Source of the DNA: Pseudomonadota bacterium
Lineage (GTDB): Bacteria; Pseudomonadota; Alphaproteobacteria; Sphingomonadales; Sphingomonadaceae
Length of the DNA stretch: 9,982 nucleotides
Direction: 5' to 3'
Assembly (NCBI GenBank): GCA_023445495.1
Contig: JAEXLC010000274.1
Location: 1-9,982, forward strand
Below, one piece after another: positions 1 to 7,027 of this stretch. Within the stretch, counting starts at the first letter, position 1. Each line of letters starts with the position of its first letter. A program made the position numbers and the translations under genes. Under the pieces are notes generated by a model, which was not told the origin of the DNA, ran no database searches, and saw only the letters and a program-made list of their open reading frames with translations.

Positions 1-32
1 TTTCGAACCTCTTGTCCTGCGCCTGCCGCCCG

Positions 33-60
33 GTGGATCCCGGCACAAGGCCGGGGTGAC
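33..60. repeat. Short palindromic intergenic repeat upstream of uvrC
   Basis: A perfect 6-bp stem, CCCGGC at 39-44 and GCCGGG at 50-55, encloses the 5-base loop ACAAG; one A-T and one T-G wobble pair extend it outward. The surrounding GGATCCCGGC...GCCGGGGTGAC pattern resembles dispersed palindromic repeats often seen between genes in sphingomonads and other alphaproteobacteria (recognition only). It probably marks the end of the preceding transcription unit or is a mobile REP-like sequence. It argues against starting uvrC at the GTG at 56, which lies inside the repeat. Bases 1-32 show nothing I can name. Confidence 0.55.
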
Positions 61-100
61 GGGTAGTTTGTGCGGCGTTATGCGCTTACATCAGCGCCAC

Positions 101-2023
101 ATGTCCGATCCCAATTCGCCCAACCGATTCAACGAAGAGACCGCCACCTTCGCCGTGCGCGGCGTCGATGCGCCTGACCTCGAGGCGGGCGTCGCGGCGA
201 TCCGCAACGTGCTGAAGACGCTGCCGGCGCGGCCGGGCGTCTACCGGATGCAGGATGCGCGCGGCGACGTGCTCTATGTCGGCAAGGCGCGGGCGCTCAA
301 GAACCGGGTGACCAACTACACCCAGGTCATGCGCCTTTCGAAGCGGCTGCAGCGGATGGTGGCGCAGACCCGGTCGATGACGATCGTCACCACCAACAAC
401 GAAGCCGAGGCGCTGCTGCTCGAGGCGCAGCTGATCAAGCGCTTCCGCCCGCCCTACAACGTGCTGCTGCGCGACGATAAGTCGTTCCCGTTCATCCTGC
501 TGCGGCGCGACCACGACTATCCGCGCATCCAGCTCCACCGCGGCGCGCGCAAGGTGAAGGGCGATTATTTCGGGCCGTTCGCCGGCGCTGGCCAGGTGCG
601 TAAGACGCTCAACGCGCTGCAGAAGCTGTTCCTGCTCAGGAGCTGCACCGACAGCTTCTTCAACACGCGCGACCGGCCGTGCCTGCTCTACCAGATCCGC
701 CGCTGCTCGGCGCCCTGCGTCGACCGGATCGAGCCGGCCGCCTATGAGGAGCTGGTCGACGACGCGCGCGACTTCCTGATGGGCAAGTCGACCAAGGTGC
801 AGGCCAAGCTCGGCGCGCAGATGCAGGATGCGGCGGAGAATCTCGATTTCGAGCTGGCGGCGATCCTGCGCGACCGCTTGAAGGCGCTGACCTTCATCCA
901 GGGTAGCCAGGCGATCAATGCCGAGGGCGTCGGCGATGCCGATATCTTCGCGCTCGCCAGCAAGAGCGGGGTGATGGGCATCCAGGCCTTCTTCATCCGC
1001 GGCGGCCAGAATTGGGGGCATCGCAGCTTCTTCCCGGCGCACACCAGCGAGGTGAGCGAGGACGAGGTGCTGAGCGCCTTCCTGATGCAGTTCTACGAGG
1101 AAGTGCCGCCGCCGAAGACGATCTTCGTCGATCGCGACCTGGAGGAAGCGGCGCTGCTCGCCGAGGCGCTGCGCGAGCGCGCCGGGCACAAGGTCGCGCT
1201 GGGCGTGCCGCAGCGCGGACCGCGCCGGCGGCTGCTCGACCAGGCCAAGCGCAACGCCGTGGAAGCGCTCGACCGGCGGCTGGCCGAGGGGACGACCCAG
1301 GCCAAGCTGCTCGCCGAGGTGGCGGACATCTTCGAGCTGCCCGAGCCGCCCGAGCGGATCGAGGTGTACGACAACTCGCATATCCAGGGCACCAATGCGC
1401 TGGGCGCGATGGTGGTGGCGGGGCCGGAGGGCTTCCAGAAGAACCAGTATCGCAAGTTCAACATCAAGCGGCCCGAAACCATAGCGGGCGACGATTACGG
1501 GATGATGCGCGAAGTGCTCGGCCGGCGCTTCGCCCGCGCGGTCGAGGAGGATCCGGACCGGCAGGGCGGCACCTGGCCCGACCTGGTGCTGCTCGACGGC
1601 GGGCGCGGGCAGCTCAATGCGGCGCGCGCGGTGCTCGAGGAGCTGGGCATCGAGGACGTCATCATGGTCGGCGTCGCCAAGGGCCCGCATCACGGGCGCG
1701 ACGGGCGCGAGGTGTTCCACCTGATGGACGGGCGCGAGCTGATGCTGCCGGTCAATTCGCCCTTGCTCTTCTACCTCCAGCGGCTGCGCGACGAGGTCCA
1801 CCGCTTCGCGATCGGCGCGCACCGCGAGAAGCGCGCCAAGGCGATCGGGGCGAGCCCGCTCGACGAGGTTCCGGGAATTGGCCCGGCGCGCAAGAAGGCG
1901 CTGCTGATGCATTTCGGCACGGCCCGCGCGGTGCGCTCGGCGAGCCTCGAAGACCTGCAAAAGGTGCCGGGCGTCAGCGCCGGGGTGGCGCAGCAGGTCT
2001 ATGACTATTTCCACACACGCTAG
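101..2023 (+). CDS. uvrC: UvrABC system protein C (excinuclease subunit)
   Basis: UvrC is the nuclease of bacterial nucleotide excision repair: recruited by UvrB to a lesion, it cuts the damaged strand on both sides. From the ATG at 101 the protein is 640 residues (E. coli about 610). In order: a GIY-YIG nuclease domain (GVY at 46-48, YVGKA from 59) for the 3' cut; four cysteines at 182, 194, 202 and 206, whose spacing matches the iron-sulfur ligands of E. coli UvrC; a UVR motif around 230-265 for UvrB contact; an RNase H-like domain for the 5' cut with VYDNSH (Asp424), LLDGG (Asp499) and DEVHRF (His567); and tandem helix-hairpin-helix motifs at about 588-635. The open frame continues to a GTG at 56, but that lies in a repeat; an ATG at 80 is the other option. 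No clear Shine-Dalgarno precedes any of the three, so 101 rests on family resemblance. About 45 residues precede the GIY-YIG domain. The usual alphaproteobacterial uvrC neighbours (pgsA, moaD) are absent downstream. Confidence 0.97.
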   Translation: MSDPNSPNRFNEETATFAVRGVDAPDLEAGVAAIRNVLKTLPARPGVYRMQDARGDVLYVGKARALKNRVTNYTQVMRLSKRLQRMVAQTRSMTIVTTNNEAEALLLEAQLIKRFRPPYNVLLRDDKSFPFILLRRDHDYPRIQLHRGARKVKGDYFGPFAGAGQVRKTLNALQKLFLLRSCTDSFFNTRDRPCLLYQIRRCSAPCVDRIEPAAYEELVDDARDFLMGKSTKVQAKLGAQMQDAAENLDFELAAILRDRLKALTFIQGSQAINAEGVGDADIFALASKSGVMGIQAFFIRGGQNWGHRSFFPAHTSEVSEDEVLSAFLMQFYEEVPPPKTIFVDRDLEEAALLAEALRERAGHKVALGVPQRGPRRRLLDQAKRNAVEALDRRLAEGTTQAKLLAEVADIFELPEPPERIEVYDNSHIQGTNALGAMVVAGPEGFQKNQYRKFNIKRPETIAGDDYGMMREVLGRRFARAVEEDPDRQGGTWPDLVLLDGGRGQLNAARAVLEELGIEDVIMVGVAKGPHHGRDGREVFHLMDGRELMLPVNSPLLFYLQRLRDEVHRFAIGAHREKRAKAIGASPLDEVPGIGPARKKALLMHFGTARAVRSASLEDLQKVPGVSAGVAQQVYDYFHTR

Positions 2024-2055
2024 ACACCATTTCAGCGCAAAATCTCCTTGCTGGC

Positions 2056-2080
2056 CGGCTTGCCGCGGGCCGGCAAGCCG
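2056..2080 (+). terminator. Strong hairpin after uvrC, terminator-like without T-run
   Basis: A perfect 10-bp stem, CGGCTTGCCG at 2056-2065 and CGGCAAGCCG at 2071-2080, with loop CGGGC, lies 32 bases after the uvrC stop. No run of T follows, so it is not a textbook intrinsic terminator; it could still end or protect the uvrC mRNA, or be a small REP-like palindrome. The rest of the gap (2024-2111) holds the Shine-Dalgarno of the next gene and no promoter I can defend. Confidence 0.45.
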
Positions 2081-2111
2081 CTAGGTTCGCGGCGAAAGCG
2101 GGGGGATTTGC

Positions 2112-4904
2112 ATGTATCGCAAGGCGTTGGCGTCGATTGTTTTCCTGGGCGGCGCGGGCGTGGCCCATGCCGGCGACAAGCCGCTCTACCAGCCGGCACC
2201 CGCCTGGGTGACGCCGGCGCCGGAGCCGGCCACCGCGAATCTTGGCGACGATGCGCCGATGCTGATGATCGCCGATATCCAGGCGCGGATCGCCGACGGG
2301 CAGAGCTGGACCTATGTCGAGCGGGCGGTGCGGCTCGCTTCGATGCAGGCGGTGTCGCAGGGCGGGACGATCAAGATCGACTGGCAGCCGGCGCATGGCG
2401 ACCTGATCGTCCATAGCGTCGACATCCTGCGCGGCGGCAAGCGGATCGATGCGCTGAAGGGCGCCAAGTTCACGATATTGCGGCGCGAGCAGATGCTCGA
2501 ATGGATGACGCTCGACGGCCGGCTGACCGCGACGCTGGCGGTGGAAGGGCTGCAGGTCGGCGATGTGCTCGATGTGCGCTATTCGCTCACCAGCAAGGAC
2601 CCGACGCTCAAGGGCAATGCCGTGATCGGCGGGCCGATCTTCGCCGAGCCGGCCAAGCTCGGCTTCGCGCGCACCCGGCTGCTCTGGCCGACCGGGGCGC
2701 CGGTGCAGTGGCGCCGCTATTATACCGGCCCCGAGCCGGAGGCGCGCGATGTCGGGGGCTGGCACGAGCTGGTGATCAAGGCGCCGGTGGAGCGCCAGCC
2801 GGACATCGCGGCGGCTGCGCCCGGTCGCTTCGTCAAGCCGCCGATCGTGGAGGCGACGACCTTTGCCGACTGGCAGGCGGTGTCGAAGGTGATGGCGCCG
2901 CTCTATCGCACCGAGGGGCTGATCGCGAAGGACAGCCCGCTCGCCGCCGAGGTGGCGAAGATCGCGGCGGCGGACAAGGATCCGCTGCGCCGCACCGCCG
3001 CCGCGCTGGCGCTGGTGCAGGGCCAGGTGCGCTATCTGATGCGCGGGATGGAGAACGGCAATCTGGTGCCGCAGAGCCCGGCCGAGACCTGGTCGACGCG
3101 CTATGGCGATTGCAAGGCCAAGACGCTGCTGCTGCTCGCGATCCTGCACGAGCTGGGGATCGAAGCCGAACCCGTGGCGGCCAATCTGGGAGGCGGCGAT
3201 CTGGTTACCGCGCGCCTGCCTTCGATCGCGGCGTTCAACCATGTCTTCGTCATCGCCAAGGTGAACGGGCAGAGCCTGTGGCTCGATGGCACCGCGACCG
3301 GGACCAATCTGGCCGACATCACCGATGTCTACAGCTTCGGCTGGGTGCTGCCGTTGCGCGATGCGGGGGCGACGCTGGAGGCAGCCCCCCGGCGCGTGCC
3401 GGCCCGGCCGACCCAGGACGCGACGCTGGACATCGATCTGCGCGGCGGGATCAACATCGCCGCGCCGTTCGAGGCGCAGGTCGTCATGCGCGGCCCGGAC
3501 GCCGATCTGCTGCGCAACATGAATGCCGCGATGGCCAAGAAGGAGCTGCTGCGCACGTTGCAGAACTATGCGCCGCAGGGCGGCGGCGAGATGACCGTCA
3601 CGGCGGCCGACCTGTCGTTCGACAAGGTCACGGGGACGGCGACGGTGAAGCTCAGCGGCATCGCCAATCCGCGCTGGACCTATGCCGATACCCGCTACCG
3701 CTATGACGTCGGCGCGGTGGGTAATTTCACCATGCCCGATCGCTCGCGGGCGATCTGGAAGGATATCCCGGTCGCCACCGGCATCGCGAAGCGCAGCCGG
3801 CGCACCACCCGCATCCAGCTGCCCGATGGCGGCGCGGGGCTGAGCTTCGACGGCAATCCGGTGCTCGATGCGTCGCTGCCCGGCGAGATGAAGACGGTGC
3901 GCAACGCGACGCTCAACGGCGGCGTGCTGACGGTCAATGTCGAGGAGAGCAGGAGCGGCGCGGAAATCGCGCCTGCCGATTTCGCCAGCGCCCGCGCGCA
4001 GTTCGCCGAGGCCAAGAACCGCAAGCTGAGCGTGCGGACCGCGCCGGGCGCCGTCCTGCCATGGCAGGGCGTGCCGGCGGCGAAGGCGGCGAAGCGCTAC
4101 GACACGGTGCTGGCGCGCTATGCGAGCTACATCGCCGACAAGCCCGAGGAAGCGGCGCGCTATGTGACGCGGGCGGGCTTCTACACCGTCATCTTCGAGC
4201 GGGAGAAGGCGATCGCCGATTACGACAAGGCGATTGCGATCCAGGCGGATGCCGTCACCTATCGCCGCCGCGGCTGGGCCTATGAGGAGCTGGGCAACAA
4301 GAAGGCGGCGATCGCCGATTATCGCGCCGCGCTCGACCAGGATCCGGGCAATATCGGCGGACTCGGCGCGCTGACCAGCGTCCTTGCCGATACCGGCGCG
4401 AAGGACGAGGCGGTGAAGCTGCTCGACGAGAAGATCGCGAACGAGGGCGACGACATGGCACAGCTGCTCTCGCTCAAGGCGACGGCGCTGTCGCGCGCCG
4501 GCGATGTCGAGGGCGCGCTGGCGGCGATCGATGCCGCGATCGAGAAGAAGCCGGGCAATGGCCAGCTGCGCAACAATCGCTGCTGGATCAAGGGCACGAT
4601 GAACGTCCAGCTCGATACCGCGCTGACCGATTGCACCCGCGCGATCCAGCTCAGCGACAATAGCGCGATGGCGCTCGACAGCCGGGCGATGGTCTATTTC
4701 CGCCAGGGCAAGCTGGCCGAGGCGCTGGCCGATCTGGATGCGGCGCTGGAGCAGCGGCCTGCGGCTTCGGGGAGCCGGTTCCTGCGCGGCGTGGTGAAGA
4801 TCCGCATGGGCAAGGCGAAGGAAGGCCAGGCCGACATCGCCGATGCGCGGCTGCTCTCGCCGAAGGTCGATGCGGACTATGCGCGCTGGGGGATCAAGGC
4901 CTGA
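2112..4904 (+). CDS. Exported DUF3857 / transglutaminase-like / TPR protein
   Basis: An uncharacterised exported protein of 930 residues. Residues 1-20 look like a Sec signal peptide: a basic YRK start, a hydrophobic core (ALASIVFLGGAGV) and an AHA cleavage site before Gly21, so the mature protein is probably periplasmic. Residues of roughly 65-230 fit a DUF3857-type beta-rich domain. A transglutaminase-like fold follows at about 270-410 with an apparently complete triad: Cys334 in GDCKAK, His377 in FNHVF and Asp392 in WLDGT. Residues 430-650 are probably beta-rich and unassigned. From about 680 to 917 there are around six TPR-like helical repeats (for example 683-712, 715-746, 784-815, 852-884, 886-917), suggesting a protein-binding scaffold. 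Domains of this type may act as cysteine proteases or amide hydrolases as well as cross-linkers; the substrate is unknown. The ATG at 2112 follows GGGGGA at 2101-2106 with a 5-base spacer. It stands alone between two gaps, probably as its own transcript. Confidence 0.9.
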   Translation: MYRKALASIVFLGGAGVAHAGDKPLYQPAPAWVTPAPEPATANLGDDAPMLMIADIQARIADGQSWTYVERAVRLASMQAVSQGGTIKIDWQPAHGDLIVHSVDILRGGKRIDALKGAKFTILRREQMLEWMTLDGRLTATLAVEGLQVGDVLDVRYSLTSKDPTLKGNAVIGGPIFAEPAKLGFARTRLLWPTGAPVQWRRYYTGPEPEARDVGGWHELVIKAPVERQPDIAAAAPGRFVKPPIVEATTFADWQAVSKVMAPLYRTEGLIAKDSPLAAEVAKIAAADKDPLRRTAAALALVQGQVRYLMRGMENGNLVPQSPAETWSTRYGDCKAKTLLLLAILHELGIEAEPVAANLGGGDLVTARLPSIAAFNHVFVIAKVNGQSLWLDGTATGTNLADITDVYSFGWVLPLRDAGATLEAAPRRVPARPTQDATLDIDLRGGINIAAPFEAQVVMRGPDADLLRNMNAAMAKKELLRTLQNYAPQGGGEMTVTAADLSFDKVTGTATVKLSGIANPRWTYADTRYRYDVGAVGNFTMPDRSRAIWKDIPVATGIAKRSRRTTRIQLPDGGAGLSFDGNPVLDASLPGEMKTVRNATLNGGVLTVNVEESRSGAEIAPADFASARAQFAEAKNRKLSVRTAPGAVLPWQGVPAAKAAKRYDTVLARYASYIADKPEEAARYVTRAGFYTVIFEREKAIADYDKAIAIQADAVTYRRRGWAYEELGNKKAAIADYRAALDQDPGNIGGLGALTSVLADTGAKDEAVKLLDEKIANEGDDMAQLLSLKATALSRAGDVEGALAAIDAAIEKKPGNGQLRNNRCWIKGTMNVQLDTALTDCTRAIQLSDNSAMALDSRAMVYFRQGKLAEALADLDAALEQRPAASGSRFLRGVVKIRMGKAKEGQADIADARLLSPKVDADYARWGIKA

Positions 4905-4932
4905 CGGAAGGGGGATATTCGCCTTTTCTTCA

Positions 4933-4953
4933 CGCCCCTGCGTTAAAGGGGCG
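4933..4953 (+). promoter_or_regulatory. Hairpin covering the Shine-Dalgarno of the deacetylase gene
   Basis: CGCCCC at 4933-4938 can pair perfectly with GGGGCG at 4948-4953 across a 9-base loop. The right arm contains most of the AGGGG (4947-4951) that serves as ribosome binding site for the ATG at 4956, four bases further on. If the stem forms in the mRNA it would limit initiation. A six-pair stem is common by chance in DNA this GC-rich, so regulation is only a possibility. The rest of the 51-bp gap shows no convincing terminator or promoter. Confidence 0.35.
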
Positions 4954-4955
4954 GA

Positions 4956-5912
4956 ATGGCTACCCGGGTCTTCATCACGATCGACACCGAGATCATGTGG
5001 CGGCACCATGTCGCCGGTCTCGATGTCGATACGATCGTCCAGCGTTCGCTGGAGCCCGCCAATGTCGGTGTCGGCTGGCAGCTGGAGCAGCTGGCCCGGC
5101 ACGGGCTCAAGGCATGCTTCTTCGTCGATCCGATGCCGGCGCTGGTCTATGGCCTCGATCCGATCAAGCGGGTGGTCGGCGCGATCCTCGAGGCGGGGCA
5201 GGAAGTGCAGCTGCACCTCCACCCCAACTGGACCGGCGCGCATGCCGGCGACAAGGGCGCGAGCTATGGCGCGTTCGAGCTGATCGACTACAGCTTCGAC
5301 GAGCAGGTGAAGCTGATCGAGGGCGCGTCGGACATGCTGATCGCGGCCGGCGCGCAGGAGCCGATCGCGTTCCGCTCGGGCAGCTATTCGGCGAGCGACG
5401 ACACGCTGGGCGCGCTGGCGCAGCTCGGCTTCGTCTATGACAGCAGCCATAACGGCTCCGAGCATCCCTGGCCGAGCGCGATCAATCTGGGCCCGCGCCA
5501 GATCGCCCCGATCGCGCATCGCGGGATCGTCGAGGTGCCGGTTACCCTGATCGAGGACCGGGCCGGGCATCTGCGCCATTTCCAGATCTGCGCGCTGTCG
5601 GCCGGCGAGATGCGCGCCGCGCTCGACCATGCCGTGCTGCGCAGCCATTCGGCAGTCACGATCGTCAGCCACGGCTTCGAGCTTGCAAATCGCGCCGGGA
5701 CGCGGCCTAACGCTGTCCATGTACGGCGCTTTCAGGCGCTGTGCCGCATGTTGGCCAGCCGCCGGGGGGTGTTGGTGACCGAACATTTCGCAGACCGTCC
5801 GCGCATGGCGCTGGGCCAGGACGACGCACCGCTCGGGCCGAGCCTGCTCCGCACCCGCTGGCGCCAGGCCGAGCAGCTCTGGTCGAACCTTGTCGAGGAG
5901 CGCGCCGCGTGA
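4956..5912 (+). CDS. Polysaccharide deacetylase-like (NodB-type) protein
   Basis: A 318-residue protein that looks like a divergent carbohydrate esterase 4 (NodB-like) deacetylase. Enzymes of this fold remove N- or O-acetyl groups from glycans using a metal ion. Visible motifs: ITIDTE at 7-12, in the place of the usual TFDDG (Asp10 as candidate base, Glu12 replacing the second Asp); QLHLHP at 85-90, with His87 and His89 as metal ligands; AFRSGSYSAS at 138-147 (Arg140, motif 3); and VSHGFEL at 237-243 with His239 as candidate late catalytic His. No signal peptide or membrane segment is seen, so it is probably cytoplasmic and may act on a lipid-linked or nucleotide-linked precursor. The ATG at 4956 has AGGGG four bases upstream. 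Its stop overlaps the start of the following acyltransferase gene, pointing to a shared substrate pathway. Deacetylase chemistry is inferred; glycan identity is unknown. Confidence 0.85.
   Translation: MATRVFITIDTEIMWRHHVAGLDVDTIVQRSLEPANVGVGWQLEQLARHGLKACFFVDPMPALVYGLDPIKRVVGAILEAGQEVQLHLHPNWTGAHAGDKGASYGAFELIDYSFDEQVKLIEGASDMLIAAGAQEPIAFRSGSYSASDDTLGALAQLGFVYDSSHNGSEHPWPSAINLGPRQIAPIAHRGIVEVPVTLIEDRAGHLRHFQICALSAGEMRAALDHAVLRSHSAVTIVSHGFELANRAGTRPNAVHVRRFQALCRMLASRRGVLVTEHFADRPRMALGQDDAPLGPSLLRTRWRQAEQLWSNLVEERAA
5895..5900 (+). promoter_or_regulatory. Ribosome binding site deciding the GTG start at 5909
   Basis: GAGGAG inside the end of the deacetylase gene lies 8 bases before the GTG at 5909 but 17 before the in-frame ATG at 5918. 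The spacing favours the GTG, which overlaps the upstream TGA as GTGA. Confidence 0.6.
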
Positions 5913-6859
5913 ACGCGATGCGCGAGATCACCGCCGAAGCGCCCCAGGCAAAGCCGACCAGCCTCAAGTTCGAGATCGGCGCGCGCACGCTGGCGACGAT
6001 CCAGCGCTTCCTCGTTCGCCTGCCGCTGACGCTCGACGAGGCGCGGGCGGACCGGCTGCCGGTGCTGCCCATGCTGCCGCGCGAGGCGCATGGCTATGTC
6101 GTCACCTCGCTGCCCGAGCATCTGGTGCCGGGGCTGGTCAAGGCGTCGGGCGAGATGCTGCCCTTCATCCGCCAGCGCTACACCCGCTATTTCACCGAGT
6201 TCGGCATCGGCTTCGATGCGTGGTGGAACGGGCTGTCGTCCAATGCGCGCCAGGGGATCAAGCGCAAGGCGAAGAAGATCGCGGCCGAGAGCGGCGGCGA
6301 GCTCGACGTCCGTGCCTTCCGCGAGGCGCATGAGCTGGAGGCGTTCCACGACGTCGCCCGGCGGATCTCGCTTCGGACCTATCAGGAGCGGCTGCTCGGC
6401 TCGGGCCTGCCCGACAGCCCCGAATTCATCGCGACGATGCTGGCGCAGGGCGCGGCGGGGCAGGTGCGCGCCTGGCTGCTCTATATTGCGGGCGAGCCGG
6501 CGGCCTATCTCTACTGCCCGGTGATCGAGGGCGGCGTGGTGATCTATGCCCATGTCGGTCATGATCCGGCGTTCAACGACCTGTCGCCGGGCGCGGTGCT
6601 CCAGCTCGAGGCGATGCGCGACCTGTTCGAGGAAGGCCGTTTCGCGCGCTTCGACTTCACCGAGGGCGAGGGGCAGCACAAGCGCCAGTTCGCCACCGGC
6701 GGGGTGGACTGCGTCGACCTGTTCCTGCTGCGCCCGTCGCTCGCCAACCGGGTGACGATGGCGGCGCTGGGTGGGTTCAATCGCGGGGTCGCCGGGGTGA
6801 AGGCGCTGGTGAACAAGGCGGGCCTTGGCAAATTTGCCAAGAAGGTGCGGCGGGGCTGA
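5909..6859 (+). CDS. BioF2/FemAB-like GNAT acyltransferase
   Basis: A 316-residue protein of the GNAT superfamily, resembling the BioF2-like/CelD acetyltransferase group often found in exopolysaccharide and envelope loci and related to FemAB-type aminoacyl transferases. Visible features: a first half with WWNGLSSNARQGIKRKAKK (residues 105-123), like the basic S-x-x-R-x-x-x-K-R stretch of these families; a GNAT-like core at about 183-262 with strands AWLLYIAGEPAAYLY and VIYAHVGHDP, the LSPGAVLQLEAM helix (225-236) and FDFTEGEGQHKRQFA (248-262), close to the family's FDFG-G-x-x-YK-x-x-F signature. The basic C-terminus (KFAKKVRRG) has no obvious membrane segment. The GTG start overlaps the deacetylase stop (GTGA), so the two are probably translationally coupled; ATG 5918 is the alternative. 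The pairing suggests deacetylation followed by re-acylation of one glycan or lipid substrate, which is inference. The 152-bp repeat element begins 5 bases after the stop. Confidence 0.85.
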   Translation: MNAMREITAEAPQAKPTSLKFEIGARTLATIQRFLVRLPLTLDEARADRLPVLPMLPREAHGYVVTSLPEHLVPGLVKASGEMLPFIRQRYTRYFTEFGIGFDAWWNGLSSNARQGIKRKAKKIAAESGGELDVRAFREAHELEAFHDVARRISLRTYQERLLGSGLPDSPEFIATMLAQGAAGQVRAWLLYIAGEPAAYLYCPVIEGGVVIYAHVGHDPAFNDLSPGAVLQLEAMRDLFEEGRFARFDFTEGEGQHKRQFATGGVDCVDLFLLRPSLANRVTMAALGGFNRGVAGVKALVNKAGLGKFAKKVRRG

Positions 6860-6863
6860 ACTT

Positions 6864-7015
6864 TAATTCCTCCCCCAGCTTGCTGGGGGAGGGGGACCGC
6901 GACGCGAAGCGTCGGGGTGGAGGGGCGCGCCGGTTTACCGGCGCGTTGCGCCGGCCCCTCCACCACCGCCTTCGGCGGCGGTCCCCCTCCCCGAGACAAG
7001 CTCGGGGAGGAATTA
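6864..7015. repeat. 152-bp MITE/REP-like palindromic element
   Basis: The ends are 12-bp perfect inverted repeats: TAATTCCTCCCC (6864-6875) and GGGGAGGAATTA (7004-7015), each ending in TA, as a TA target duplication would leave. Inside are nested palindromes: a 10-bp stem 6870-6879/6882-6891; a 14-bp arm pair GGGGAGGGGGACCG (6886-6899) with 6979-6992; a 6-bp stem 6900-6905/6909-6914; a central double stem 6916-6925/6955-6964 and 6926-6934/6937-6945; a 5-bp stem 6966-6970/6974-6978; and a 10-bp stem 6986-6995/7001-7010. Several are mutually exclusive. It fills nearly all of the 168-bp gap (6860-7027) and encodes no protein. It resembles short non-autonomous repeats common in sphingomonads. In RNA it would form strong structure and could end the upstream transcript, though no T-run follows. 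Confidence 0.75.
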
Positions 7016-7027
7016 TATAGTCCTCCC
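7005..7027 (+). promoter_or_regulatory. Hairpin directly before the recO start codon
   Basis: GGGAGGA (7005-7011, end of the repeat element) is exactly complementary to TCCTCCC (7021-7027), with the AT-rich loop ATTATATAG between; the recO ATG follows immediately. The stem cannot coexist with the right-hand hairpin of the element (7001-7010 arm). The GGAGG here is 17 bases from the ATG, too far for a normal Shine-Dalgarno. TATATA at 7014-7019 could be a -10 box giving an almost leaderless mRNA, but I find no matching -35. Confidence 0.4.

Noticed and set aside
86..2014. A 642-codon minus-strand frame opposite uvrC
   Set aside because: Antisense shadow of a conserved gene, with low-complexity composition and no family signature.
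2060..2087. Possible sigma70-type promoter (TTGCCG, 16-base spacer, TAGGTT) before the transglutaminase-like gene
   Set aside because: Matches to consensus are weak (about 4/6 and 3/6), and the first box lies within the hairpin arm.
1974..5786. A 1270-codon open frame on the minus strand across three plus-strand genes
   Set aside because: It runs antisense to well-supported genes, is dominated by Arg, Ala, Gln, His and Asp with no recognisable domain, and is the expected effect of few stops opposite GC-rich coding sequence.
5741..5908. Upstream extension of the acyltransferase gene inside the deacetylase gene
   Set aside because: It would overlap conserved deacetylase coding sequence by over 160 bases; a good ribosome binding site supports the GTG at 5909.
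6864..7015. CRISPR array or structured small RNA gene in the recO leader gap
   Set aside because: There are no evenly spaced direct repeats with spacers; the pattern is nested inverted repeats typical of a palindromic mobile element.
6917..7027. In-frame upstream extension of recO from a GTG at 6917
   Set aside because: It would translate the repeat element, and RecO family resemblance begins at the ATG at 7028.
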